Positions 1 through 10,518 of a stretch of 64,000 nt of DNA are shown one piece after another (within the stretch, counting starts at the first letter, position 1; the number at the start of each line of letters is the position of its first letter). The DNA comes from Galeruca laticollis (taxonomy: Eukaryota > Arthropoda > Insecta > Coleoptera > Chrysomelidae), in the NCBI GenBank assembly GCA_963921935.1, contig OY998176.1, forward strand, positions 137,962,299 to 138,026,298. The letters are read 5' to 3'. A program made the position numbers and the translations under genes. The notes beneath the pieces were generated by a model, which made no database searches, was not told where the DNA came from, and saw only the letters and a list, made by a program, of their open reading frames with translations.

Positions 1-233
1 ATATATAAAATATTGAGTTGGACATTTTTACTGTATAACTAATATTTATTCGTATTTGTATCGAGAATATACGGTTTTTGTAAATTTATTATTGTGTGTC
101 AAATAAATCCGTTTGTCCCGAAATTTTGTTTGTTGATTCACCTTATATCAATTGAGGTAATAGAAAATAGTGTAACTAAGGCCGAATTCACTATCTGAGC
201 AGAGTCCCAAGGCCGGGTGTTGAGGTTGTGACA
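1..233 (+). repeat. Element A 5' LTR, right-hand part
   Basis: Matches 7808-8040 base for base in register with only scattered substitutions. An AATAAA signal lies near 101-107. The LTR ends in ...GTGACA just before the primer binding site. The missing left ~909 bp should lie outside the window. Confidence 0.92.
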
Positions 234-237
234 AATT

Positions 238-255
238 TGGCGCCCTTGTTCTGCT
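238..255 (+). other. Element A primer binding site
   Basis: TGGCGCCC begins four bases after the LTR end. The first eight bases fit the 3' end of tRNA-Lys; the following bases (TTGTTCTGCT) do not extend the tRNA-Lys1,2 match, so the primer identity is uncertain. Confidence 0.6.
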
Positions 256-740
256 ATTTTTTTACTGATATTGGGGTTCTGTGACATCGAGATATAAAAT
301 TTCGTTGTTACTAAAACATTCAATATAAATTTTCATCTAATACGAATACTGCGAAATTTGATTTTTGGAATATCTTTTGAATATCTTTTTCAGGCAAATT
401 TCCTTTTTTTATTCTGTTAATAGTTGATGGTTGGTTTTTCGGTTCTTCTAGTTTTTTTCTTCGTCAAGGTTAATTGCTTGTTGGCTTCTCAACACGTTTC
501 GTTGTAATTACCTTTGAATTTTTTTTTTTAAAATTGATTGTTCTTTCAGACTTCCAATAATTTTGTTAAAACATTTAACATACAGGGTTATTCAAAACTA
601 AAACTTTGAATTATTTTGTTTTTTGTTTTTTTCTTGATTTACTTTTTAAATCAACTTATTTATTTTTCTTAAATATATTTTGAGTTAATTTTATTTAACT
701 TTTTTATTGGCAATTTTTCAATTCTACATTCTAAAATAAA

Positions 741-2087
741 ATGCAGGCAAATCATTTAAAAGCATATGAACTTTCATATGAAATTAAAATTAGAGATGAA
801 ACTGTACCTGATACTGTTAAGGAAAAACGTAGGCTTCTTAATGGTTTATTGGCTCGTGAAAAAGCTAACCGTAGTGTTTCATTACCAATAAATACTTACA
901 CTTTTGAGGAAGATCATTTAGAGATTCTTAACACTATTAGAGATTTGAGTGAAGTAATAAATAATTTCAATGGAAATAAACGTGAACCTGTTTTTAGCAG
1001 AATAAATTCCAGGTTAACTCATTTAACTAATAGAATAAATAGATTATATATTGACCCAGATGATGATCAACAAGTTCAAGTTAAAAATTCATTGAATAGG
1101 GATGTACTTTTACTTGAATCTGATTTACTTCTTTTATTTCAGTTGATAGCGAAGAGTCACATAATAATCATGTTTCTCTTGCTTCGTCTTCTTTGTCTTC
1201 TCCTTCAGTCCCACAGTCTCGTCATGATCCAGTATACAAGTGGAATATTTCATTCTCTGGAAAGAATGAATCACTCCATCTTTTTTTAGAAAAGGTTGAA
1301 TTACCTAGAGTTTCTAGAGGTATTTCTGATACCGAATTGTTTTTACAGTCTTGTGAGTTCTTTCGAGGCAGTGCTTTTACCTGGTTTCTTAATAATCGTA
1401 GTAGATTCAGTACTTGGTCCGATATTGTTGCTAAATTAGAAGCAGATTCTCTTCCGTATAGTTATAAAACAGATTTAGAATTAGAGATTTCAAATCGAAC
1501 TATGGGTGAGAATGAACCCGTTACAATTTATATTTCTTCTATGATAGGTCTTTTTAATCGTTTAACGAATGTTGTAGATGAAAAATCTCGTGTTGCAAAG
1601 ATTAGTAGAAATCTTTCACCATTTTTTGTTTCTGCGTTGGCATTACATAGTCCCAATACTGTTGATGAATTACCGAGCCTTGTAAAAGAGTTGAAAAATC
1701 CAGAGTTTGGTCTGATCGTTACCGACCACCTTCTTCACAAAATTGTCTACTCGAACCTAATTTGGCCTGTGTTTATGTTTCACCAAATTGTTCTTCTGAA
1801 AGAAAAAGTCCTGTTGATGTTTCCGTTTTGTCTCCTAGTTTATGTTGGAATTGTAATAGAACTGGTCATATTTTTACGAAATGTCATTCTCCTAAGTCTA
1901 TTTTTTGTTATGGTTGTGGTGCTAAAAACACTACAAAACCAAATTCTAGTTCTTGCAATCCAAAAAACGAGGTTCGGACTAGTCCTGTGAATCTGACGAC
2001 AGTCTCCAGTCCAACACAAACCACTTCGGAAGTAAAGTCAGGAAGTTCAAAACGCAAATCCAGCAAACCGTCAACAAGTCAAAATTA
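741..2087 (+). pseudogene. gag: Element A gag, frameshifted
   Basis: The frame opens at ATG 741 with a charged N-terminal domain. It is replaced near 1145-1190 by a second frame running to about 1760 that holds the capsid-like part (motifs FRGSAFTWFLNN and RSRVAKISRNL). A third frame from about 1762 carries a CCHC zinc knuckle, CWNCNRTGHIFTKC, at 1843-1884, then a second degenerate knuckle beginning CYGCG, and stops at 2085-2087. At least two frameshifts separate parts that would form one Gag of roughly 440 residues. In the family Gag packages the RNA; this copy cannot make it. Confidence 0.88.
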
Positions 2088-2240
2088 ACTTCAAGTTTTT
2101 CTCCTTCGGCTACTGAATGGCAAGCTTATTTTAGTTTTGTCAGAGATTTCTTATCGTCTTCATGTTATCGTTCTCTAAATCTTGACAAACAATTATCTTC
2201 TTGTACCATTTCACTTGTCAATCCTGTACCGGATGTTGAG

Positions 2241-2320
2241 TTATCTAATGATGTTTGTAGTATTGATTTAGATGTGCCTGTTATCTAATGATGTTTGTAG
2301 TATTGATTTAGATGTGCCTG
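2241..2320 (+). repeat. 40-bp tandem duplication in the gag-pol region
   Basis: The 40 bases at 2241-2280 are repeated exactly at 2281-2320. Forty is not a multiple of three, so the duplication shifts the frame between gag and protease. The perfect identity marks it as a recent slip. Confidence 0.95.
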
Positions 2321-2721
2321 TTGTCTCTGTATTACCTATCTTACCCACTTTTGTGGATCATTCTTTGTCTGAAAATATTGTCAATTCGGTTACTAGCGAT
2401 ATTTGTCCTTTGTTTGTTGAGAAACCAAATGATAATCGTCCTTATATGATTATCAAAGTTTCAAATACTGATGTTGTTGCAATGGTCGATACCGGAAGCA
2501 ATTCTACTATTCTAGGAAACCCAGGGTTTTCGCTTATTAATTCTCTTCATGTACCTATTGAATATGATGGTTCAATAAGTATAACTACTGCTGATGGTGT
2601 ACCACAACAATTTATGGGTTTTATTACCGTTCCTGTTACTGTGAATAATGTCACAAAAACAATTAAAATTCTGATTATTCCTTCGATTAATCATCCTCTT
2701 ATTTTGGGCATGGATTTTTGA
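2272..2721 (+). pseudogene. pol: Element A protease region
   Basis: This frame encodes a retropepsin-type aspartic protease. The catalytic motif MVDTGSNSTILG is present with DTG at 2488-2496, and a C-terminal hydrophobic ILIIPSINHPLILGMDF block follows as in gypsy proteases. The frame stops at 2719-2721. The downstream RT-linker frame starts at about 2718 in another register, so one frameshift separates protease from RT. Confidence 0.87.
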
Positions 2722-4200
2722 GTCTATTTAAAATAGACATTAATTTTCATGATTTATCTTACTCTCTTTTATCTTCTACTTGTGTTATAAACACAATTCA
2801 ATCAGTTACTAGTCTCAATTCACTTGAAAAAGATGAACTGGCCAAAGTTATCGCTTTATTTTCTACACTTGCTCCTTCGGACCGAATTGGTCGAACTAAT
2901 TTCGTTGAACATGTTATAGACACTGGCGATGCAAAGCCAATTGCGCAATGTCAATATCCTTTGTCTCCGGTCATGCAAAAACTTCTTGTAAATGAAATAG
3001 ATGAGATGTTAAATATCAAAGTTATTCAGCACTCCAACTCCCCGTGGTGTTTGCCTCTCTGACTTGTCCCCAAGAAATCCGGAGAATATCGTGTTTGTTT
3101 CGATGGTCGAAAATTGAACAAGGTCACCGTTTCTGATTCATATCCTATGGGGCAAGTCGATATTATTCTCAGTAAATCACGAGACCCAAAATTTCTTACG
3201 TCTATTGATTTAAACGAGGCTTTTCTACCAATATCCCTTTCTGAATCTTCCCGTCCGAAAACAGCTTTCGCTGTGTACGGTGTAGGACTGTTTGAGTTTG
3301 TTACAACCCCTTATGGTTTAGTTAATGCTCCAAAAACTATGGCTCGTCTAATGGACATAGTTATAGATCCATCTCTTAGACCTTATTGTTTTTGTTATTT
3401 AGATGACATCATTATCGCTACCCCTACCTCTGAGCTTCATATGGAAACTCTCAATAAATTGTATCTTAGGCTAAATTCAGCCAATCTTACTGTCAATCTT
3501 GAAAAATGTGAATTTTGTTGTGAATCTCTCAAGTTTTTAGGTTTCGTTGTTGACAAAAGTGGTCTTCGCACAGATGACGACAAAGTCTCTGCTATTTTGA
3601 ATTATACAGCTCCAAAGAATACTACTGAGGTAAAACGTCTCATAGGTCTTATTGGTTGGTATCGTCGATTTATTAAAGATTTTTCTACTATTTGTTCTCC
3701 AATCACTGATCTTCTTCATGACAGAAAGAAGGGTCAATCCAATTCTTGGACTCCGCAAGCTGAAAATGCTTTTACTGAAGTTGAGAAACGTCTTACTTCT
3801 AGTCCAATTCTTGCAAGTCCTGATTTCTCTAAACCTTTTATCATTCAAACTGACGCTAGCGAAACTGGTCTTGGTGCAATCCTGTATCAGGAATGCGATG
3901 GTCTGGAACATCCTATTGCTTATGCAAGTCGTACTTTGAATAAAATTGAGATAAAGTTCAGTACAACAGAATAAGAACTTTTAGGAGTTATTTTTGGTGT
4001 TGAAAAATTCCGAGGCTATGTGAAGGTACTCATTTTACTCTGACAGATCATTCTTCTTTGCAGTATCTTTCTAAACTTTCTAATCCCTCAGGTCGCTTAG
4101 CACGTCTTTTTCTTAGGCTCTCCCAGTTTTATTTTGAAATCGAACACAGACAAGGAACCACTATGGTGGTCAGTGATGCTTTATCTCGTTCTTTATCTGG
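2718..4200 (+). pseudogene. pol: Element A reverse transcriptase and RNase H
   Basis: The linker and RT start run from 2718, with an in-frame stop at 3060-3062 just before the VPKKSGEYRVCFDGRKLN block. RT motifs are clear: FLTSIDLNEAF, FVTTPYGLVNAP, and YLDD at 3396-3407. RNase H follows (QTDASETGLGAILYQE near 3850). A stop at 3972-3974 falls where the family reads TEKELL. Another shift near 4020-4040 precedes the end of RNase H (TDHSSLQYLSKLSNPSGR) and the VSDALSRS linker. The order and motifs are Ty3/gypsy. The protein is broken in at least three places. Confidence 0.92.
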
Positions 4201-5053
4201 AATTTCTGTTATTGACGTAAGTACCTTTAAACCAGATGCTTGTTATACTTCTATGATTGAGAAAGTTTCGAATAATCCTGATTTATATCCCACATTTAAG
4301 GTTGACAATAATGTTTTGTATAAACATATGTTTTCGTCGAATCCGATATCTAGCAATCTATCTAATTGGAAAATTGTTGTTCCTACCGCCAACCGAATTG
4401 ACATATTAGGGTTATTTCATGACAATGAATTAAGTGCTCATTTAGGCATATCTAAAACCATTTCTCGTATCTCTGAAATTTATTATTGGCTAAAACTCAG
4501 AAGTTGTGTATCTCGCTACGGTAATAAATGTTCTGTTTGTAGTTCTTGTAAAACCCAAAATCTACCTAAAGCTGGTCTTATGGGTAAATACAAAGATATT
4601 AATTTTCGTGTTTTCAAATGAAACTCACGGTCTCTAGTTAATTCCACAATATAATAAAATAATAATTAACTAGAGACCGTGAGTTTCATTTAAAAACACT
4701 AATATGAGCATATTCCACGAAGTAAGGGTCGAGACAGCTAATTTCATATTAATTTTCCTTCGCAATGGATTTCTGCTGATCTTATAGGTCCATATCTAAA
4801 GTCAAAATCTGGTAACAGATTCGTTTTAGTAATTACCGATTGGTTCACAAAATTATGTCTTGTTCATCCAATGCCACGCGCAACTGCTAAGGACATTGTG
4901 AAGTTTATAGAAAATCAAGTTTTTCTTCTTTTTGGTGTTCCACAAATCTGTTCTGTTGACAATGGTACTGTTTTTAGTTCTTCTCTTTATACTGAAAGAT
5001 TTTCTGAAATTTCTTGCTTTAGGCAAATTTTGAATTCAGTTAATTTTGAGTAG
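4201..5053 (+). pseudogene. pol: Element A integrase, interrupted and truncated
   Basis: The HHCC zinc domain is seen as H-x6-H at about 4418-4441 and CSVCSSC at about 4529-4549. The catalytic core resumes after the insertion at 4608-4745: WISADLIGPY carries the first Asp (4778-4780) and CSVDNGTVF the second (4958-4960). The conserved block with the catalytic Glu is absent; after about 4995 the sequence no longer resembles integrase and stops at 5051-5053. The coding sequence is therefore split by a mobile hairpin and has lost its C-terminal half. Confidence 0.88.
4608..4745 (+). mobile_element. Short 5'-hairpin element, copy 1
   Basis: The insertion splits the integrase frame (KYKDINF before, INFPSQWISADL after) and is flanked by a 12-bp direct repeat, ATATTAATTTTC, at 4596-4607 and 4746-4757. 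Its first 92 bases fold into a hairpin: about 35-nt arms at 4608-4643 and 4665-4699 with a loop of about 20 nt. A tail of about 46 nt follows (ATATGAGCATATTCCACG ... GGGTCGAGACAG). A second copy with a longer hairpin lies at 45986-46210 in the opposite orientation, and the two tails are identical up to GAGACAG. The family is not known to me. The flanking repeats of 12-13 bp and the T-rich 3' end suggest insertion by a LINE-type machinery. Confidence 0.85.
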
Positions 5054-6886
5054 TCCCCTGTCTCTTTTGTTGTGTGTACTGAGAAATTATATTTTTGCTT
5101 GGTAGCGTTTTCGTTCTCAGTATACGCTTGATTTTTATCGCCCCTGTATGTTGATACGAGTAAATACGCTCTTTTGTTACATGACAATTTATGGATCATT
5201 TTGGTGTACTGATACATACTGATAGTATTTTTTTTGCGGCATACTTTTGTTTTCTCTTTCCGTTGTTGACAAAACTATTTTTTTTGTACGACTTTCTATG
5301 TGGTTTGCAATACCGTGGTTTACAATTTCGTACTTTCATGGCGAAAGTGTTTCCGATTTAAGTTCTATATAACTTTCTATTTTGGATTTTGAGTATTCTA
5401 TGTGTGTTATCGCTAAATGTTTAGGAATTGGTTCTGTATAGGTGGGTTTCTTCTCTCCAAACTTTCCAACAGTAGGAAAGGGGGGGAAAGGCCATGCCTT
5501 GTTATTTCTTTCTTGTTATAATATAATAATATAAATACACACACATACATATTTTTGGCCACGTTAAATTTTTTTTCTTAGTAGATTTCTGTCCCTACCG
5601 TATATTTTTTTACAATATCTCGCAATAGCATTCCCATGACGGAATTTTTGGAGGTTTTCGCTTTCCTGTTAAAAAAGATTTCAGTGATTTTGTTTTTTTT
5701 GTGAAGGACTGGTTCTGTGACAGGCGTGATGCTAGTCTTGTGACATCTTTAAGTGGAAAACCGAATTTCAGAGGTGTGTCATGGTGTGCCATCATCCCAT
5801 AACGTATCGTACCTACGGGACGCCGTTTTTCCGAAAGGGTGGTTTGCTGACTTGTCATGTTATCGCACTGGAAGGATGTGTCATATGGGCATTGCATCAC
5901 GGTGTTATAAATCTAGAGATCCAGTCATTCTTTCTCTAAGGAATTTTCTTTGGAAATTTCCATTTTAGTTGTGGCGTTTCTACATAACGCTGGGTTTGTT
6001 AATTACCCGAGCTTGCTCAAAATTTCTTCGTTTTTTATTTTTTATTTTCTTTTCTGTTTTGATTTTGTTAATTCTTCTGTTTCCATTTGCGAAGAATGTA
6101 GTTGTTGGACAATCATGTCTACACTTCGGTAGATGTAGAGATACGAAGTTGATTGTGGGGAATAAATAACAACGACGCGATTAACATCTCTCGAGGTTTT
6201 TCCTGCATGATTCATGCTCTCATCCATCTATAACTCTGAGTTGGTCTTGCTCACCTAATACTTCTTCCTTATATCTTTTTGGTTACTTTAGTTTTTTCTT
6301 TTGAGGTAAGTGTACCTGACATCTTAACCACCCTATATCACATTTAGTGATTATTTTTTCTAGACGAAGAATATAGTTATTCTCTTGTCATATCGTTGAG
6401 ATGTTATCATTTCATATTTTGGTAGAGGCTACCACTCTAATTTAATCTTTTGGTTATTTTTGAATCTCAGTACAATACCAATAACTGATATCGTTTAATT
6501 TTTGATTGATTTTTGTTAATAGGAATGAGCTCCTATTATAATTGCTTACTGCATTTTGTTTACATTTTTTTTGAGCATAATTGCGTTTAACTTGCAATTA
6601 TTGTTATTGATAATAGGCATAAGCACCTATTATATTTTTTTTACATTTGTTAGTTTTCAAAATGAATTGAAGTCTTGAGTTAGAAAGCAACAATTCTTGG
6701 AATTTTATTGAATATGTTCCTTTCTTCTTCTTATTTTTTCTTATCTTCTTTTCATTTCTTGAATTTGTAAGCACTACTACATCTTCTTTTATCTGGTCAC
6801 CAGATTCCTGTTGTTTTGACTACTTTTCTTTGTAGGCTGTTCAGGTTAACAAAAAAAGTAATTCTTCGAATTCATTTCTTTTCTCC
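5054..6886 (+). other. Element A 3' region without recognisable coding
   Basis: This 1.8-kb AT-rich stretch lies between the truncated integrase and the polypurine tract. The integrase C-terminal half should begin here, but I see none of its motifs in any frame. Short open frames (for example 5753-5968) are unrecognised. It may be replaced, foreign or simply decayed sequence. Confidence 0.5.
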
Positions 6887-6898
6887 GAGAAGAGGGGG
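6887..6898 (+). other. Element A polypurine tract
   Basis: GAGAAGAGGGGG lies immediately before TGTAAC, the start of the 3' LTR. This is the usual plus-strand priming site of LTR retrotransposons and it fixes the LTR start. Confidence 0.85.
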
Positions 6899-8040
6899 TG
6901 TAACATGCCGTTGAGACATGTTACTATTTTCATCAATTATTTTGGAGCGTTACTTATTCGTCGGCTACTCCTACCTCTAATTCCAATTCCTATTATTTCA
7001 AATATTAGGAACACATCGGTAATCGTTTTTGCCATCGTAAAATATCTACTTAAACTACGATTGAAGTGGAACTCGCTCTTTTGGTTCATTTCTTCGCCGA
7101 GAAGTATTCAGTATTCTCCTTTTTAATCATATCATTTTGTGTGTGATTTTTAATTTTCTTCGCTGGTAAGTTATCTATATATTTTCAAATTGTAATTGTG
7201 TGCTTACAAATGATTGTATTTCGATTTTTCTATTCAGTTAAATTATTTCGTTTTTAAAAAAAAACAATGTTTTTGTTATGGCGTTTTCCTTTTTTTTTCT
7301 TCGCCGGTATTATCTTTCTTTAAAAAAAATCTGGTGGCGCCCTAAGTTATTTTATGAAGCGAATTTATAACAGATTCTTCATATGGTTATTTTCCACCGA
7401 TTTAAATGTGCTCTTTCTGATTATTTTGGTGACAGGACCGATAAGAATGAACAGTTTTCTGTGGTTTTATTTTGGAAATTAAATTCAAATTTTTGTATGT
7501 ATTGGAGTAATAGCTCCTACCTGTTCATTTTATTCCTCCTTTTCAATTTTCAATTTTTCACTGTTTCTCCTGTTTTTTTATTTCTTTCCCTACAGCTCTG
7601 CAGCCTGTACCGTTTACCTTAAGGACCACTTTAAGGACCGTTTACAAACTTAACCTCCACGGACTTACCTTTACGGACTCTACAGACTATCCACTCCACC
7701 GGATCATACAGCGTCCAAGTCCAAACAACGACGTCTCAACTTTTGACTACTGCTGCGAGCTGTACGTCCCGAGTCTTCCCAAGATAAGTTCTTAACTTAT
7801 TTTTGATATATATAAAATATTTAGTTGGACATTTTTACTGTATAACTAATATTTATTCGTATTTGTATCGAGAATATACGGTTTTTGTAAATGTATTATT
7901 GTGTGTCAAATAAATCCATTTGTCCCGAAATTTTGTTTGTTGATTCACCTTATCCCAATTGAGGTAATGAAAAATAGTGTAACTAAGGCCAAATTCACTA
8001 CCTGAGCGGAGTCCCAAGGCCGGGTGTTTAGGTTGTGACA
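6899..8040 (+). repeat. Element A 3' LTR
   Basis: It starts TGTAAC after the polypurine tract and ends GTGACA, giving imperfect inverted ends and a TG...CA outline. Its last 233 bases match the 5' LTR at the left edge. An AATAAA signal is near 7908-7914, and a TATA-like run is at 7806-7817. Confidence 0.88.
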
Positions 8041-8765
8041 ACATGGAAGCATATATTGAAACAACGAAATATGAATATGAATATGAAAAAGACAAAAATA
8101 ATGGTGGTGGGACAAGAAGAAGAGCACCTTAATATCGGAATTGATGAAATGCCGATAAAACAAGTGAAGAGTTTCAAATATCTAGGAGTAGATAGACAAA
8201 ACAATGGAAAACAGGAAGCAGAAGTAAACGAAAGAATATGAGCAGCAGTTAAAGTATATTATTCATTAAATCGAAATTTCCTGGGAAGAAAAGAAATTAC
8301 AACTAACAAGTCAGTCTTTCGACCAATCCTTGTACATGGTAGTGAAAGCTGGGTACTTACAAACTCACTCAAAAGCAGAATACAATCAACAGAGATAAAG
8401 TATTTACGCAGGGACAAAGGTGTCAACAGAAAAGATCGAATGCGGAATGAAATAATAAGGGAAAACCTAAACATAGAACCAATACTAAAAACAATCGACA
8501 AACAGCAGCTTAGATGGTTTGGGCACCTTTGTAGAATGGAGAACAGTAGACCAGCAAAAATGATTTGGCAAGCTAGAGAAGTGAGCAAGAGAGAATGAGG
8601 TCGCCCAAAGAAAACATGGGATAACACAGTAGCCAAAATTTTAAAAGAAAAAGGAATTACAAGGACAGAGGCCGCAAAAAAGCTAGAAATAAAAAGGAAT
8701 GGCGGAAGTTTGTCCACAAATAAGCGACACACCCGACACCCATAGCAAGTACAAACGGGTTTATG

Positions 8766-8767
<2 letters not shown>
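8041..8767 (+). pseudogene. 3' end of an RTE-like LINE ORF
   Basis: Conceptual translation gives the C-terminal region of a LINE polymerase: FKYLGV, then FRPILVHGSESWVLTN, and the typical QLRWFGHLCRM block followed by GRPKKTW. In-frame stops (8239-8241 and within GAATGAGGT near 8596) show it is dead. It starts abruptly at the LTR end of element A, whose insertion most likely cut it. The 3' end runs into an (AT)n tail. Confidence 0.82.

Positions 8768-8825
<58 letters not shown>
8768..8825. repeat. (AT)n microsatellite, left part
   Basis: About 58 bp of AT dinucleotides follow the LINE fragment. The run resumes at 14596 after element B, so both pieces are probably one tract split by that insertion. 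Confidence 0.93.
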
Positions 8826-8831
<6 letters not shown>

Positions 8832-10352
8832 CATATACTCTATCTAAATTCTAAAGAAAACATTGAAATAAAGAAAAATGTACATATTTGGATGTAATAC
8901 TAGTGATATACAATGTATTATAAATAATTTAAAAGATTCAATATGCAAATAAAATTTGACATTACAATTTCGAATGACAATAATGCAGAAGATACTTAAT
9001 GATACATAGATTTTATAAAGATTTAAAAAAAAGAATACAGATGTCGCTGGTAGCAAAATTACAATTAGAATTAAAGAATGAAAATCTCTCTTTGTTATAT
9101 GAAAACATAAATTTGTATTTTTTTTTAATAAAGGAATTTTTTGGTAACCAAAGGAGAACAGAATTATTTATGGAAAAAGTTTAGTTAGTTGATTTTGAAC
9201 CCCTCTCGAGAGAACATCTAATATGAGTACTCTCAAATTTGCTGAATAATATAATAGTAATTGATACATTAAAATAGCATCAGATTATAATAATTAGCAT
9301 GATAAGATCAGTGCGTGAATAATTCCTTAAATAATTATATTGAAATAGTGTTAGTGATTTTTCCGGGTTCTAAATTATAAATTTAGAAAAGTGGTTCCGG
9401 CGATTCTAAAAGACGTGCTTAGAATCAGAACGAGTGATCCTGATACCTAGTTGGTGAGTCCAGTCCAGATTTTATAAATTATTTTTCAAGAATTAACAGG
9501 CCTTTAAATAAAATTAAGATAGGTGCATCTATATCACATTTTTGAATACTGACAAAATTAACGTTAAAGATATATAAAATTTCACCTGAAAATAAAATTT
9601 TTTGAATAGACAATTTTATCGCATATAGTTATTTGACATTTATAATTTTCGACGATTTGAACGTTTAGAATAAGTAGTTAATTAGGTTATTCTTCTAGTA
9701 TATAGGTTAATTTTTTTAATTTTAAGGTTCGTAGAAAGTACGATTATTGTTCTTTATTATATTTTGGGAATAATAATTCATTTTCACTTGTTATCTGATG
9801 GTACATAATATATAATTTTTGATTCCAACTCACTTTGGTATTAATTCAACTCCTATTTCATTGAATTTGAAAAATTTTGGATCCTATAAAACTTTTGATA
9901 TAATCAGTGACATTTAGTTAATCTTCAGTGACAGAAAAATTGTAGATGTCATTAGATAATTTAATGGTCTTAGAATATATTGAACAAGCAGTCACTATAG
10001 ATTTGCAATAGTATAATTGACAATTTTGGAATATTCTTTGGAAATTTATAAATTTAAAATTTAAATTATTAATTTTTTTTAATCTTTGAACCCTCCCTGA
10101 GGTAAGAGCGAGTAAGTCGATTTTGTAGTAATTTATCTTTCAGAATATAAAATTTCATATTCATCTGAGCCGGGCATAATAATTTGACAATTCCTGTCAA
10201 AATTTCAAATAGGTTATATTCAGTGATAAAGGTGTTTTCACATTAGTGTAGTTACTACCACGATTGTAACAACAGCATCTAATAATCAAATTTCAAATAA
10301 AATCATATAATACATAATTATAAAAACAGTAGAACATTAAATATATTATAAT
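8826..10352 (+). repeat. Element B 5' LTR
   Basis: About 1527 bp, closely matching 13049-14595. The 3' copy carries small insertions, including one of about 14 bp near 13875, absent here. The primer binding site begins two bases after the LTR end. Confidence 0.9.
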
Positions 10353-10353
10353 T

Positions 10354-10371
10354 TGGCGCCCAACGTGGGGC
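10354..10371 (+). other. Element B primer binding site, tRNA-Lys
   Basis: TGGCGCCCAACGTGGGGC, 18 bases, is the standard complement of the 3' end of tRNA-Lys1,2. It sits just after the 5' LTR and identifies the repeats as LTRs. A degenerate second version lies at 10419-10446. Confidence 0.93.
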
Positions 10372-10518
10372 GAATTAAGAATTTTTCTTGATAATTAGGT
10401 TGACGTTAACATTATAATATTTGTCACCCAAAACGGGGGGTGATTAAAACTGTGCATATAATTATAAAAATATTAAAAATTTATTGACATTATTATAAAA
10501 AAAATTTAAATATTTACG

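Larger units (their letters stand above)
1..8040 (+). mobile_element. Element A: degraded Ty3/gypsy LTR retrotransposon
   Basis: Two matching LTR segments (1-233 and 7808-8040, constant offset 7807 with no indel) bracket a primer site, gag, protease, reverse transcriptase, RNase H and integrase in Ty3/gypsy order. The 5' LTR is cut by the window edge. A polypurine tract at 6887-6898 is followed by TG, so the 3' LTR runs 6899-8040 (1142 bp). All reading frames are broken by stops, frameshifts, a 40-bp duplication and an inserted hairpin element, so this copy is dead. It lies directly against a LINE coding fragment at 8041 and probably inserted into that LINE; the target duplication cannot be checked because the left flank is outside the window. 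Confidence 0.93.

Noticed and set aside
4692..4740. Hammerhead ribozyme in the tail of the hairpin element
   Set aside because: CTAATATGAG ... CGAAG ... GGTC vaguely recalls the core, but the CTGANGA and GAAA boxes are not met and no stem III can form.
7945..8163. Minus-strand open frames in the element A LTRs (138-323 and 7945-8163)
   Set aside because: They repeat in both LTRs, have no domain, and run against the element; chance frames.
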